64,000 nucleotides of DNA from Dillenia suffruticosa (GCA_033439265.1 JAVTVX010000027.1:8447001-8511000), one strand, 5' to 3'. Numbered from the stretch's first letter, positions 10,231 to 23,200 are shown. Numbers and translations are program-made. Notes: generated from the sequence alone by a model not told the origin.

Positions 10231-10816
10231 CACACATAATTCACATCACAAGTTCTTTTGATGATTTCTTTACAAAGAGTTCTGACAGAAAATCAGTTTC
10301 GTACTGAAAGAGAAAAGACTTTTAATCTCTTTTTCAAGTTCGAGAGCCCTCTCTCTTTCACCCTTCTATTTTCTCTCTCTCTTTCTCTCTCAAGCTCTAT
10401 CACAATTTCTTATTCCAAGCTTCTCCTCAAGCTCATATTTATAGCCTCATAAAGCTTCTCTTGGAAGCTACTTAGGGCTTCTCTTAGAAGCCATCCCTGA
10501 GACTTCTCTCAGAAGCTATTCCTATAGCTTCTCTCAGAAGCTACTTTTGAATCTTCCCTTAAAAGCTTCCCAAGACTTCTCTTATATGTTTCATCTCGGA
10601 ATGCGCACGAAGCTTCACTTGTAAGCTTTTCGAGACTTCCCTCAGAAGCTTCTTGAGTTTTCCTTTAGAAGCTTTGTGTGACAAGCTTCCCTTGGAAGTT
10701 TCGTGAGACTTCTATAGAAAGCTTCTTGCTGGGGTAGTGGAGGAGGAAGCGAGTCAGTCTTGGGTCGTCCCATCATGGGTATAATTTTAACTTGACTATT
10801 GTAAAGGCTTCCAACA
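10231..10816 (-). repeat. 3' LTR of the minus-strand copia element
   Basis: It aligns to 16540-17121 from the phrase AAGTTCTTTTGATGATTT (about 10248) to CCAACA at 10816. It contains (CT)n-rich sequence at 10345-10395 and a run of degenerate aagcttctctcagaagc repeats at 10450-10725. The part matching 16423-16540 is missing. Confidence 0.85.
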
Positions 10817-10828
10817 TCTCCCACTTGC
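10817..10828 (-). promoter_or_regulatory. Polypurine tract of the copia element
   Basis: On the minus strand GCAAGTGGGAGA lies directly before the TGTTGG start of the 3' LTR. This is the usual copia plus-strand primer site. Confidence 0.8.
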
Positions 10829-11930
10829 ACATGATAGGATGAACCCATTCAAGCTTTCTTGAGATTTAGCTTTACGAAATCTTCATTTTCATATAAGAAA
10901 ATGGGTCGTACGACCTATGAGTACACCATCTGCACTTGGGAGCCTAAGCTATGTACTTGTTAGGGTTAACATAGCGGCTACAACCCAGAAAAAAATGTAC
11001 AAAATATCTTTGTGTCTCGTTGTGCCCCAAACTCATTTTGTTACACCATCAAAGTATACTTAATCTCTCAAATGTCTTACTTGATCTTGACTTTCATCAT
11101 GCATTCACAATTATGTCTCAACTCTCGAAAAGGAAACATAATTGGTCAACCAATGAATACATAGGAAAGGCGTAATTAAAATAATCTTTATTGCTACCCA
11201 CATGTTACTTAATAATAAACAAACTGCTTTTCCAACACGTCTCAGAAGATCGAATCAAACATTATCATAAGAAACATGCCAAAGTAGCAAACATCTATTC
11301 ACTATCTTATAACATTGTCGGAAGTCATGTAAAGCACCATTAAAGGAACTCATACAGTAAGGAGGCAGAGATTTTCATAATAAAAACTCACTCACTTTCC
11401 TTTATTGGTCGTCTGTAGCATATGTGGTATGAAACACATGCTATGGTGAAAAAAACTCTCTGTACCACTTTGTACAAGAGCGTATGTCTTTTCTTTTAAT
11501 AAAACCACCATACAGATCTTAGCTCAAACGCTATCACACAAGCGTTTATCCCGAGTTTTCAATAGTTAATGCTTTATTAGAAGCTCGCATCTGGCTTTTA
11601 ACTAAATTTACATGATTGCGGGCTATCATGTTCAGTCTGTTAATCAGGCCTTATCTTGACTCATATTAAGATAACTTTTCTAATATTATATCTATCTTGA
11701 CTTTACTAGCGCTATTCAGCAGCTCACAAGTCAAGAGTGTAAATAAGTCTCATCTCAAAACACTCTCACAATACTAGAGGCGGTCACTCATATGAGAGAG
11801 TCGACCTAATGCTTGGCGACATATTCATCAATGCTTATACCGCATAAGATGTAAATAACAAACAACACATGTTGTCTCATCAAATATTTACATCACTATT
11901 TACAACATTTCATTACAATCTACATAATCC
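10829..11930 (-). other. Copia 3' non-coding region
   Basis: Sequence between the end of RNase H homology and the polypurine tract. Weak coding-like similarity (a phrase like NHV-LVKSQMRASNKALTIENSG on the minus strand near 11560-11640) is broken by many stops. Nothing independent of the retroelement was seen. Confidence 0.5.
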
Positions 11931-13560
11931 CAGAGCCTTAACATGATATAAGAATACATCTCTAGGGATTGGTTTAGTAAGAGGGTTTGCAACCATCTTA
12001 TGCATAGATATAGATTATAAGATCACTTCCTTTTGTGTTATAATATTCCTGATAAAATGATATTTTGTGTCTATATGCCTTTTCCTACCATAATACTTTG
12101 GATGCTTTGTATAATCTATTGCCATTGGACTATCGCAATTAATCCTTACGGGCATCGAGGTATTGGTAACTATTCATAGATTTTCCAAGAATCTTTTAAG
12201 CCAAATAGCCTCCTGGACAGCTCTGTAAATGCAACAAACTCAGCTTCCATAGTAGATAATACTATACAAATTTGTTTCTTGCTATTTCAAGATATAGTGC
12301 CGCTATTTAGCAAGAACACATAACCCGATATGGATTTTCTTTCATCTAGGTCCCCACTCCAATCTGTATCAGTGTAACCTACCAATTGTAGATCATTACC
12401 TTGATAGCACAGACCATAATCGGTGGTACCTTTTAGATATCTCAATATCCTCTTTACCGCTCGCCAATGAGCTGGTCTAGGATTTGACTATATCTATTTG
12501 TCAATCCAACTACATAGTAAATGTTAAGACGAGTACACATCATGGCATACATTAAGCTCTCTATGGTACTTGCATATGGAACTCTTTCCATATATTCAGA
12601 ATTTTGTGGAGTCTTAGAACACATTTCTTTACTAAGGGTTTCATCTTTTGCAATTGGTGTATCAATAGATTTGCAATTCAACATATGAAATCGTTCTAAG
12701 ATTTTTAAAATATAAGATTTCTGCGATAAAGTAAAAAATTTTTCTAAACAATTTCTTTGGATAAACACACTAAGAATGTAAGTTGCTTTGCCCATAGCTT
12801 TCGTTTCAAAATTTAAAGATAACCACTTTTTAATAACAATAATAATATCCAAATTATTTCCAACTAATAAGATATCATCCACACAAAGTGATAATATCAT
12901 AAAATGATCTTCTAACTGATTTATATAAACACAATAGTCCTCCTCAATAATCATAAACCCATATGTAACTATGGCTTGATGAAATTTTAAATACAATTAT
13001 CTAGATGATTGTTTAATACCATAAAATGATTTTCGGAGTCTGCAAACTTTGCGCTCCTAGACTTTAACAATGAAATCTACTGGTTGCTCTATGTAGATTT
13101 TTTCATCCAATTCTCCATTGAGAAAAGTAGTTTTAACATCCATTTGGTGCAATTCAAGATCTAAATGGGCAACAATAGCAAAGATAAGGTGTATTGAAGC
13201 AAACCTTACAACAAGCGAAAATGTTTCTTCATAATTTATAACTTCCTCTTGGGTACAGCCCTTAGTAACTAAACATGCCTTGAATCTTGCAATAAATCCA
13301 TCTGCTTTACGTTTGATCTTGAGAACCTATTTGTTCCCAATAGTCTTATATTCTAAAGGCAGATCAACCGAGTCCCAGAACTGATTTGATTTCATAGACT
13401 TCATTTCATCTTTCATTGCCTTTATCCATTCTGCATTATTAATTGATGAAATAGGCTTTTCAAATATTTTAAGATCATTTTCATCAAGTAAAACTATCAT
13501 AAAAGCTTCTCCTTCAATCGCAAAACGACGACGGGGAATACTTTTATGAGTACTTCACCG
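11930..13560 (-). pseudogene. Copia reverse transcriptase and RNase H
   Basis: Read on the minus strand, RT homology starts with a segment around 13330-13020 (ADGFIARFKACLVTKGCTQE, then LHQMDVKTTFLNGELDEKIY). It continues in the open stretch 12996-12454, which contains the catalytic-site region ILSLCVDDILLVGN (YVDD-type motif) and later the MYAMMCTRLNIYYVVGL block. RNase H follows at 12250-11930 with INCDSPMAIDYTKHPKYYG and RHIDTKYHFIRN. The proteins would copy element RNA to cDNA in the cytoplasm. Stops and frameshifts interrupt every domain. Confidence 0.88.
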
Positions 13561-13865
13561 CAATTGAATTTCCTATGAAATTGTATCATTTGATGAAATT
13601 TCGCTCCCACTAGGTTCAAAAGAATGAATTATCTCATCATCTCTTACTATTGAACTACTTAGAATATCGATACCATCAGAATCTTGCATTTCATATAATG
13701 TTATATTCTTATCAACATCACTTCTTAATGGAAATTCATTTTCAAAAAATGTAGTATCTCTCGATTCTATCTCAGTTATACTTCTATTCTCGTGTTTCCC
13801 AATGAATATATATCTCTTTGAATGTTTAGAATATCTAATAAAGATACAATTTTTTCCTCTAGGAC

Positions 13866-14501
13866 TCAGTTTTCCATATTTATGATTTGGATCATGAACA
13901 TATGCTGCCGACCCCAGGGTTGCAAACCATTTAGATCAGGCTTTCGGCCTGTCCAAAGTTCATAGGGAGTGGAAGTAACTGATTTAGAGAACACACATTT
14001 AAATATATAGATAGCAGTCAACAAAACATCTCCATAATAAGAGACTGACAAATTCGCTTGCTCCATCATTGATTTAACCATATCCAATAAGGTTCTATTC
14101 CTCCCTTCTAGAATACCATTTTGTGGCAAAGTACCAGAAATAGTGAGTTGTCTGATTATCCCTTTTTCATCACATTGATCCTTAAATTACTCTGACAGAT
14201 ATTCACATCCACAATCTGTTATCGTTGCCTTAATCATTTTGTTTAATTGATTCTCAACCAATCTCAAATATAGTCTAAAACAATCCAATGTTTTTGACTT
14301 ATGGGAGATCAAATAAATATGACCAAAATGACTAATATCATCGATGAAAGTGTTGAAATAGGATGCTTCATGCCTTACTCTAACATTCATTGGACCACAT
14401 ATATTAGAATGAATTAATTGCAATGGAAGATCTGCTCTGGTTTCTTTACCAAATGGCTTTCTTGTTGCTTTTCCTGCTAGACAATGCTCATATATTGACA
14501 A
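13866..14501 (-). pseudogene. Copia integrase core
   Basis: Two open stretches (14501-14187 and 14129-13866, minus strand) give the integrase core: a GAG-pre-integrase end with CLAGKATRKPF, then LPLQLIHSNICGPMNV (active families have Asp where Asn is seen), TDCGCEYLSE where DxGxEF/Y is expected, and GILEGRNRTLLDMVKSMM carrying the catalytic Glu region. The enzyme would insert element cDNA into the chromosome. The altered first catalytic position and the internal stop make it inactive. Confidence 0.88.
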
Positions 14502-14974
14502 GTGTACTTTTGAGATATTGTCAAAAGTCCCTATTTGGTTAGCCTGTGCATTTTTTCTTATCCAATATGGCCCAGTCTAGCATGCCATATATTTACATCC
14601 ATATTATGGCCATTAGATGATGCAATCAAAGAAAAGTAACAATCATGACTTTTATTATTTTATACTATATCTAGTATAAGAAAATCACTTATAAGGTACG
14701 CAGAGTTAACACATTCAGTGTCATGATAAATATATACAAAATCACCATAAAAATTCAAATTAAAACCCAAACACATGAGGATGTATCCGACACACGGTTA
14801 CATCGAATATCTTGTGCATACAAAACATCATGTAGGAACAAAGTGCGACCCCTTCAAAAAATAATTTACAAGTGCCAATGCTTTTGACAACAACTTTGAC
14901 ATTATTTCCTACATATATCCACTTCGAATCAGCTAGGATTCGATGATATTCGACAAATAATCCTCTATCTCTAG

Positions 14975-15874
14975 TTACGTGGTTTGTTGTACCTTCCTAG
15001 ACTCAGTACATTCACGTGCATAGTGGCCCAATTTGCCACAATTATCACATACTTGATTGCTCTTATCCTTTTTCTTTCCTCCATCGTGCTTACTCCTCTT
15101 GCGGTGATCAGTTTGGGTTTTCTTGAAATTTGGAATGTTTTTCTTGAAAAATCTCTTATTCCTTTTACGTTTGGAGTCAAAAACCCTATTTGAGCCGGAC
15201 TCAGCAACATAAACCTGTCCAAAAGATCTGGTTGTCTTTAGGCGCTTATCTTCCAATTCAATATGACTCATAACATGCTCAAATGTTTTAATAGTAAGAT
15301 TGTGAGTCATATTCAATTCCATCAGTTCCCAATTTTGAGAAAGCGATCTAATAATAGTTTGTATCTACTGCTCATCCGTCAATATGTGTCTAGTAGACTT
15401 CAACTAATTAATCATGTTTAACATTTCCCTTAGATGTTGTTTCATCGAGTGATATTGTTTTTTCACATATGTGTCAGACTTGATTATAAGATGTCTAAGC
15501 TTAGTTATTGAAGTCACTCCAAACTTTGCTTTTAAAACATTTCACGTTTCATGTGCTGTTTGATATATTTCAAATTCAATCAGCAAATCATCCTACATAC
15601 AGCTGAACAATGTAATGCGAGTGTAACTATTTTTCTTTTTTCAAATTTTGTATGCTTCGTGATCTTTCTGCTATTAAGGAGTATCACCAAACTCTAATTC
15701 TTTCATAGTGTGATGTAGAGTTTTTAAACATTCTTGTTCTTCAAGAATGTACTGAACTCTTCGATACCAAATATCAAAATTATCACCATTCAATTTCTCG
15801 CCCTTATTTAATTCGGTTACTATATTTTTTGTTACAATAGCCATTTTCTTTTTCTCTTTTTCTGTATGATACAT
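14975..15874 (-). pseudogene. Copia gag with zinc knuckle
   Basis: On the minus strand the N-terminus at 15874-15674 contains KLNGDNFDIWYRRVQYILEE, the opening of copia gag. The 15322-14975 stretch carries a Lys/Arg-rich tract and the knuckle CDNCGKLGHYAREC (CX2CX4HX4C). The product would form the particle and bind RNA. The central part (15674-15322) contains stops. Protease homology between 14970 and 14700 is too decayed to place. Confidence 0.85.
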
Positions 15875-16409
15875 ATAAATATTAGCATAAAATATTTATT
15901 AGCATTAAAACATATTAGCCGCAATATATTATTGAAATAATATTTACTAAACATAAATAGCACAAGATCGAAAATTCGCATAACTCTCAATCATCTCTTG
16001 AAACCAAAATGTCTATATAAATTTATCTTAATATATATGTGCTAAATTCTATAGTTGGAAGTCTCAACTTAGCCATCCCATACTTCCACTGGGATAAATA
16101 TATGTATATATTTCACATTTCAAAGCATGCACAATGAATATGCATAGACATATGCATAAATATTCATGCAGATGAATAATTCACAAAAAAAAAAAAACAT
16201 ATTTTCTTGAATTTTCATATAATTAATTTCAATTTCATCTAAAAGTATGAATAATAATATACCATAAATTTCAGAAAACAATCAAAAACAATGTTCGGAT
16301 TGGATTTTGCCATGAAAATTTTGCATGTAAGTTCATTATCATGAAAAAAATATGCATGCAAAATTTTGGCAACGAACAATTCATTCAAGCACGAATTCAA
16401 TCACATATA

Positions 16410-16421
16410 GCTCTGATACCA
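16410..16421 (-). promoter_or_regulatory. Copia primer binding site
   Basis: The minus strand reads TGGTATCAGAGC directly inside the 5' LTR edge at 16423. It is the initiator tRNA-Met type site and fixes the orientation. Confidence 0.85.
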
Positions 16422-16422
16422 A

Positions 16423-17121
16423 TGAAGGAAGACATGACATTATCAATATCAGACCATTCAAAACATAAAATGGATCACCTATTTTTCGACGTCCAACTAC
16501 ACAACAGAATTCGGATCGATTGCTTGATTGAATCATGTGCTTTTTTGGTCAGTGTGGAATCACATAACAGAAACCATACATAATCCACAACCCAAGTTCT
16601 TTTGATGATTTATTTACAAATATTTCTGACAAAAGATCAGTTTTGTATTGAAAGAGAAGAGACTCTTAAGCTCTTTTTCAAGTTCCAGAGTTCTCTCTCG
16701 TTCTCTCTCAAGCTCTATCTCAAGTTCTTATTCCAAGCTTCCCCTCAAGCTCATATTTATAGCCTCCTGATACTTCTTTTGGAAGCTACTTGAGGTTTCT
16801 CTTAGAAGCCATCCCTATAGCTTCTCTCATAAACTTTTTGAAGCTTCTCTCAGAAGCTACTTCTGAATCTTCTCTTAGAAGCTTCCCAAGACTTCTCTTG
16901 TAAGCTTCATCTCGAAATGTACACGAAACTTCACTTGTAAGCTTCTTGAGACTTGCCTCGGAAGCTTCTCGAGGCTTCCCTTAAAAGTTTTGTGTGACAA
17001 GCATCCCTTGGAAGTTTTGTGAGACTTCTATAGAAAGCTTCCTGCTGGGGCTGTGAGTCGATCTCGGGTCATCCCATCATGGGTGTAATGTTAACCTGAT
17101 TTATTGTAAAGGCATCCAACA
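16423..17121 (-). repeat. 5' LTR of the minus-strand copia element
   Basis: About 699 bp, starting TGTTGGATGCC on the minus strand at 17121 and ending before the primer site. Like the other LTR it holds a series of degenerate GAAGCTTCT-containing repeats (16740-17040), many of which are short inverted repeats. Confidence 0.87.
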
Positions 17122-17835
17122 CCCTAGTTCGAAGCCTTTGATTTTGTTTTATTTGCTTCGTGGAATTTCTTCCCCAAAGCAATCAAATATGGTATTTGAG
17201 TAGGTTGTAATGCGTGCAAAGTACAAGAGTTCTGTCAAGGATCCTAGTTTTCATGGCATCTTGATTATGGTACTTTTCAATTTCAAGCCGCCCCCAATCA
17301 ATTTGTGATTAGGGTTCTTTGTTAGGGTTTCTTTATCTTGTTTTGAATTTTTAAAGTTGTTTAACGGTTTAGTCTTCCTTTGTCAATCATTTTCTGGAGC
17401 TGATGTTACATTCTCATGAGATGCATTATTTTGTTACTTAGATTTTAGTTTCTTGAGATGTATTATTTTGTCACTTCGAAACATCATGAAGTTGCTGCAA
17501 TGTTTCAATTTGTGATGAATTCTTCTACACTCACTGAGATGGGAAAGGCTGCAAATGATTCTATTTAGAATGGATGCTCTGTGGAGATATGTTTAGAATG
17601 ACTCTGTTGAATTGTTTGCTTGTCTAGTTTGGCTTTAAGTGGGTTTTTTTTTTATTTTATTTTTTATCTCTTTGTGAATTGTTATGTTGCTGCAAATGGT
17701 GATTTATCTCCGTTGACTTGTTATGTTGCTGAAATGTCATCTAAAAACTTAGTCAATACCTTTTTTTTCGACGACTTGCCTTCTGTCTCTATCTCCACTA
17801 TGAATGTTCAATCATTTTTTTTATTTACTTTGTAA
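17122..17835. other. Spacer, no gene seen
   Basis: T-rich sequence with short chance frames and no transposon domain, splice-consistent exon or RNA gene that I could recognise. Confidence 0.4.
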
Positions 17836-18120
17836 GGAAATTACATGTCTCACCCCAATTTTCATAAAGCAAAATTGTTGACATGGCAACATTCTGATAG
17901 TCTGGTTCGGACGTATCACATGAGGCGTCAGCAATTCCTATCATACAGCATCCACATAATATGTTACCTTGAGTCAGCACGGCACGTAGGCACCGTTACT
18001 AACGTAAGGACTAATAAGTAACAGTTTTTAAAGTCTAAATCCTCAACCATTGTGTTTTGAAGTTCATGGACCAATTTGTGCATTTAGTGTAAAGTTTAAA
18101 GACTTGACATGTAATTTTCT
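17836..18120. mobile_element. MITE-like element with terminal inverted repeats
   Basis: The left end reads GGAAATTACATGTC and the reverse complement of the right end (18106-18120) reads AGAAAATTACATGTC, giving about 14-bp inverted repeats around a 285-bp non-coding body. No clear target duplication was found, so the family (possibly Mutator-like) is open. Confidence 0.55.
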
Positions 18121-18214
18121 CTAAAAATTATAACATCATCATCATGCAATCAATTTATGAATTGGAATAATCACACCATCATTGCATAATTATTAAACAA
18201 AAATTTTATCCTTT

Positions 18215-20223
18215 TTTTGTTACAAATAGGAGTGTTAAAGACTATTTTCTGAAGGAAGCCATCCCTCGAATATCACACTTCAAATATCTATACACCTGGC
18301 AAGGTGGGTTAAAGAGCTCGTGGAAACCTGGAGGAAAAGACGTGCCTAATTTAGTTATAGTATTAGTACACCTATTACCTTCTCTATAAATGAAAGACAC
18401 CTGATGTGCCAAGTTACGACGTATGAGATCTTTGCATTCTTGAATAATATGAAAGCCTACAAGAGAGTTAGCTATATCAGATGAAAACACGACACAAGAT
18501 CAGCCGAATCGATCTCAAGGATGATCGGGAAAAGCTTCATACAATTCAGGAGTAGAAGACCTTCTCTTACTCCACATAGTTTCGTTGTAAAAGGATCTGC
18601 AACACCTAGATTTAATGTAAAGCCACGAATCCAATAGCCATGCTCACAATGAATAAGAGTCCCCGCCTTAGCCAAGCGAGAGGCGAGCTTTGAGGAACCA
18701 TCAATATTTAACTTATACAATCTCGGAGGAGGGGGAAACCAACTGATCCATCAATCTAATCAAGGAGATGTCTTAGTCCCTCCTGCCATAGCTAGCCACC
18801 CATCTTGAGAATACCCTAGGGCAATAGAAACCACTCTTAGGGGAGAAGTTAATACCCTAAAATACTCCTACAATGAGCCTTCCACAAAGCCTAAAGAGTG
18901 TACACAAAATGGATAACCTAAGAGAAACCCATATGAATAGCGGGAGATTGACAGTTGTGAGATAACCACTAGAACATGGATTGCGCACTCAGTACCATTC
19001 GAGAAAGCGAAGAAGCTTGCAGAGTCTGATCCCATACCTAACAGGCTATGATACAAGAGTATATGTTTTCAGGTACTTCTTGCAAAGGGGGCAACAATGA
19101 TCATCTACAAGCCCATGGTGATGGCAAGTGTCATTGGTAATCAAGGTGCTATGAGAGATAAGCCACACTAAGAATTTGGCTCTTTCCTAACATTTCAACT
19201 TCCAAATTCACCTCCAGTCCTTGGTCAAGGTAGTATCGGGCTACTCAATATGTTGAAACATGGTATAGGCCGATCTCACCGAAAAACCCCTAGAAGCATC
19301 GCCTGCCCAGCCAACTAAATCCTAAGCATTGAGGTTGTAGGGGATTAACACAGTCCGCACTTCCTCCACTACAGACTCCGATAACAACTCAGGAAGACCT
19401 AACACATCCCAATCTCTATCGAGAGTTATAAATTGATAGACCCTTAGACTTGGGGAAGATCCCGAAACACCTCCAAGAACTCTTGTTGATGGGGGCTTTC
19501 ACCAACCCAACTTTCCTCCCAAAAACCAATGTCTAAACCATTCCTTACTTGCCAACGAGCTCCACTTTGCAGATATTTCTGAGTCTGTAAGATGCCTCTC
19601 CATAGGAAAAAGCAATTAAAGGACCTGCTACCACCAACGGTCAGTTGGTCTAGTGGGATATGGTACTAGGTTTCTTAACGAAAGTCACGTGTTTGACTCG
19701 TGAATTGGGTATGGAGCAAACTACGTTACGAGAATAGCTCTTTGAAATAAGTCACTGCAAATCTCGAACCAGATTAGTCGGAGTATTAGTCTGGATACCG
19801 GTTAGTATAGTATCAAAAAAATGATGACCTGCTACCATAAAGGAAATCACCCTGCCAGAGATATTTGTTCCTGAGAACCTCACACCAAAGTGTCGGATCA
19901 GATGAAAGCAAATGCCATCGTAGTTTAGCAAGGAATGCATGGTTGACATCTCTGGTCTTTCGAATACCCAATCCCCCCACATCCTTTGGCATACTAAATC
20001 CCACCTCATCGCAAATCTCCTCATAAGAATCAGCGATTCACCCTATCCAGCTAAGTACAAATCGACTTAAGAAGCCAAGTTGACTCTATAGCACAAATAG
20101 GGATCGACGATGTAACTGTCTAAATTAGAGTTTTTCATCCTGCCATACTCAACTTTTTAGCCTTCCATTCAGAAATCCTATTCTGTACCCGATCCATCAA
20201 ATACAGGTACCAAGAACAACTAA
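18215..20223 (-). pseudogene. L1-type LINE ORF2 C-terminal fragment
   Basis: On the minus strand, from high to low coordinates: end of the RT domain (MDRVQNRISEWKAKKLSMAG near 20195-20140), the thumb region (DRVNR-FL-GD, then PKDVGGLGIRKTRDVNHAF), a zf-RVT region (about 19250-19050) and an RNase H domain (MYKLNIDGSSKLASRLAKAG at 18720, ending near 18242). A T-run near 18213-18219 may be the poly-A tail. Many stops and frameshifts are present. A SINE (19634-19825) and a hAT element (20224-23520) interrupt it; a short continuation resumes at 23521. Confidence 0.88.
19634..19825 (+). mobile_element. tRNA-derived SINE, copy A
   Basis: A 192-bp insertion flanked by perfect 12-bp duplications GACCTGCTACCA (19622-19633 and 19826-19837). 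It has an A-box-like TGGTCTAGTGGG at 19646-19657, a B-box-like GTTTGACTCGT at 19691, a body with GTCACTGCAAATCTCGAACC, and an A-rich tail (tatcaaaaaaatgat). Removing it restores the reading frame of the surrounding LINE (DFLYGSR then SFNCFFLWRG on the minus strand), which confirms the boundaries. Confidence 0.88.
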
Positions 20224-23200
20224 TAGAGATGAGATCAGGCTGGGTTGGGCTAGTTTTGGTCTAGTTCCTGGATTGGCCTAGGAACCACGGGCCAATCTAG
20301 CAGTGGTTTTGAGACCTTTCAGGACCATGCTGGGTCAGTTCCAAAAAAATTTACTTGGAACAGGCTTGGCCCAATGAACCAGGCCCACTGTGCCGAGCCG
20401 GTTCATGGTTTTTTTTTTCAAATTCTCTTTGGATTTTTTTATCTCTTTTTTAAAAAAATTTTTTTATTCTCTTTGTTGTTTTTTTTAAATCTCTTTATAT
20501 TTTTTTATCTCTTTGTTTTTTTTTAAACTTACTTTTTTTTTTGGGAAATCAACAAATAAATAGATAAAAAAAAAAGAAATTAGAGACACAAAAAATTTTT
20601 TAAATGTTTCCTCTAGGTTGAGTATACATCTATTATCAAACTCTTCACTTAAATTTTCAAATCCACTAATTCAATATGGTTATTTTTTTTTTAATTTTTA
20701 CAAGGATGATCTTTTTCCTTTTTTTTTTACATATTTACATAATTTTCTTATACGCTAAAAATTTATTCTTCTTCCTCTTCATTTTCCGTATCTGAGTTAT
20801 TGTTCATACCTTATATCCTTTTTTTCATATCGTTCTAATCTTTAATGCAAATCCTGACTTTCAAAGTGTTGTCCGTCAGATTTATTTGCTTTTTTGTTAA
20901 AACTCGACTACCTAGACTAAAAATATTTTCTGATTGTACTGTGGATACTAGACAATTTAGTATATTTTTTGCCATTTTGGTTAAAATTGGATAGTAAGAT
21001 GCATTATTTCTCTACCAATTTAATATATTAAAATAATCATCATCGTCACAAGCTTGTAACCTATGTGTTTGTTGATATAAAATTAATTCATTTAGTGACA
21101 ATGAATAAGTTATTTGTTTTCTTTTTCCTAACATATATAAGGGATTAAAAGAAATTGAAAATAAACGAATCATTGAATTACTACTATTACTACCTATATC
21201 ACTACGTGTTATATTATTATGTTTCTTTTTATATAATGTAAACATGAATTGTAAAGTATGAAATGTTTATTATTTTAAAAGTTGTCAATTAATATATATT
21301 TCTGTTAAAAAATTATTAACAAAACAATTTATTAGACTTTTCAACACTTTCAAGTTTTACATGTGAAACTAAAACACTTTTTACTAAATACACAATAGTA
21401 ATATCTTCTTAATATTTTAAAATTTTTATTTTCATTAGTTCAACAAAGTCACTAAACCTATCATCATTTTCAAATTGACTAAATACGAAACAAATTTTAC
21501 AATGATTAGATAGTATTAATAAGTTGTTGGATAATAAATTCTAGAAAATAAATTTGTACATATATAAAAAATTTTCAATAATTGAACTAGTATATTTGTT
21601 AAATCAAAAGCGATATTATCAATAAAAGTATATTCATAATTAGAATTAGTAAATTCAATTAAAAAATTTCTAAAATAAATTACATATTGTAACATATCAT
21701 AAATTGAGTTTTACCTAGTTCCATACTCTTGTTTAAATTTTTTAAATTTTATATTATGTAAAATACATAATTATCTCATTTCTTGTGTTTTTGCCAAAAA
21801 ATTTCTAATTTAATAAATTAAATCACGAATAGGTTTTAACTACTTCCGATGCTTGTAAACCATCTTTAATACATAAATTTAAAATATTACATGCAAAACT
21901 ATTATAAAAAAATCTTCCATCTAACATTGTTTTTAAAGTATTTTTTAAATATTAACCGCATTAGTATTAACCGATATATTATCGAAAGACAAAAAAAAAA
22001 ATTCTATCATTGATATCATATTCATGAACAGCAATTGTAATTACTAGAATCGAAATGTGGGTGATCCCAACATTAAAATGCTATTTTTTTTTTTTGTAAA
22101 GTCCATGAATTATTAACACAGTGATATGTTACTATAATAAAATATTCTTTTTTAGGTTTATTTTTCCAAGTATCTAAAATTAATCAAAATTTGCAATTAG
22201 TATTCATAAATTTTGCAATTAAGCTATCTTTCAATTCTTGAAATCGATCTAGTGATCTTTTTCTACAGTTTTTTTATTACTTTTTTCGTAACATGATTGT
22301 AAATTTTTTTGAACATATTTTTCAAAAACTTCATATTTAGCTATACTAAATGGTAAATTTTTATGTGCTATCTATTCTATTTATCATATTTTTTCAGTCT
22401 CCGCATTATATCTAAATATGTCTATCACATTTCCCCACAGTAGCGATTTGTGTTTGTTTAGTTTGAAATAATTTATCCTAGTGATCTCAACTATATGTTT
22501 CTTAAGTGTGCCCACTTCTCAACCCTTCAAAAATTTATATTTTTTTATAACAAATTTTACTAGTTGCCTTTTGTTTTTCATAATTTTTAACAAAAAAGTC
22601 TCATACATTAAAATCATCTTCTCTATTGCACGTTGTATTAAATTGTGTGTGACTAGGTTCATTTTCTTCAAAACCAATATCAATATCTATGCTCCGAAAT
22701 GCATTCTTACAAAAATGAAAATGGGGGAAGAGAAGATTATTGGTAAGATTCTGAAAAATGTGTTTCATCCGTTTCTTTTAAAATTTAAGTTTAAATATAC
22801 AAAAAAATTAATGCAAATGAATTAAAAATACAAAAAAAATAAAGTTACAAAAAATTAAATGTTATCAACTTGATGGAGATCAGAGTTGTTTATCGCTAAA
22901 TGTTGAAAATTTGAACTTCCAATCTTAAAATCTTGCCAAATTTTGATGAATATTGTAGGTGTGTGATTAGTAAGAGATTGAAAATGAGTTCAAAATGGAA
23001 ATAGTGGTGTGATTGGAAATAGTGTGAAGTACGAGATGAAAATATGTTTAATGTGAGAGAGAGTTGTATAAAATTGAAATTAAATTGTTGTGTAGAGATT
23101 TTGAGAAAGTGTAATAGAAAGAATAAGATTGTGAGAGAGAGAATGAGATTTTGTTGTGTAAAATTTAGAAATGATGTGTGACCTATTTATAGGGAAATTT

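Larger units (their letters stand above)
10231..17121 (-). mobile_element. Ty1/copia LTR retrotransposon (minus strand), decayed
   Basis: Both LTRs are present: 16423-17121 is the 5' LTR in element orientation and about 10231-10816 is the 3' LTR. Each starts TGTTGGATGCC- or TGTTGGAAGCC-like on the minus strand. The primer site TGGTATCAGAGC on the minus strand (16410-16421) and a polypurine tract (10817-10828) fit the LTR edges. Between them, in copia order on the minus strand, lie gag with CCHC knuckle, integrase, reverse transcriptase and RNase H, all broken. The order integrase before RT identifies copia. The 3' LTR lacks about 110-160 bp at its low-coordinate end, so no target duplication is recoverable. 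Confidence 0.9.

Noticed and set aside
22481-22825. 114-codon plus-strand frame
   Set aside because: Antisense of the decayed hAT transposase N-terminal region; no domain in this direction.
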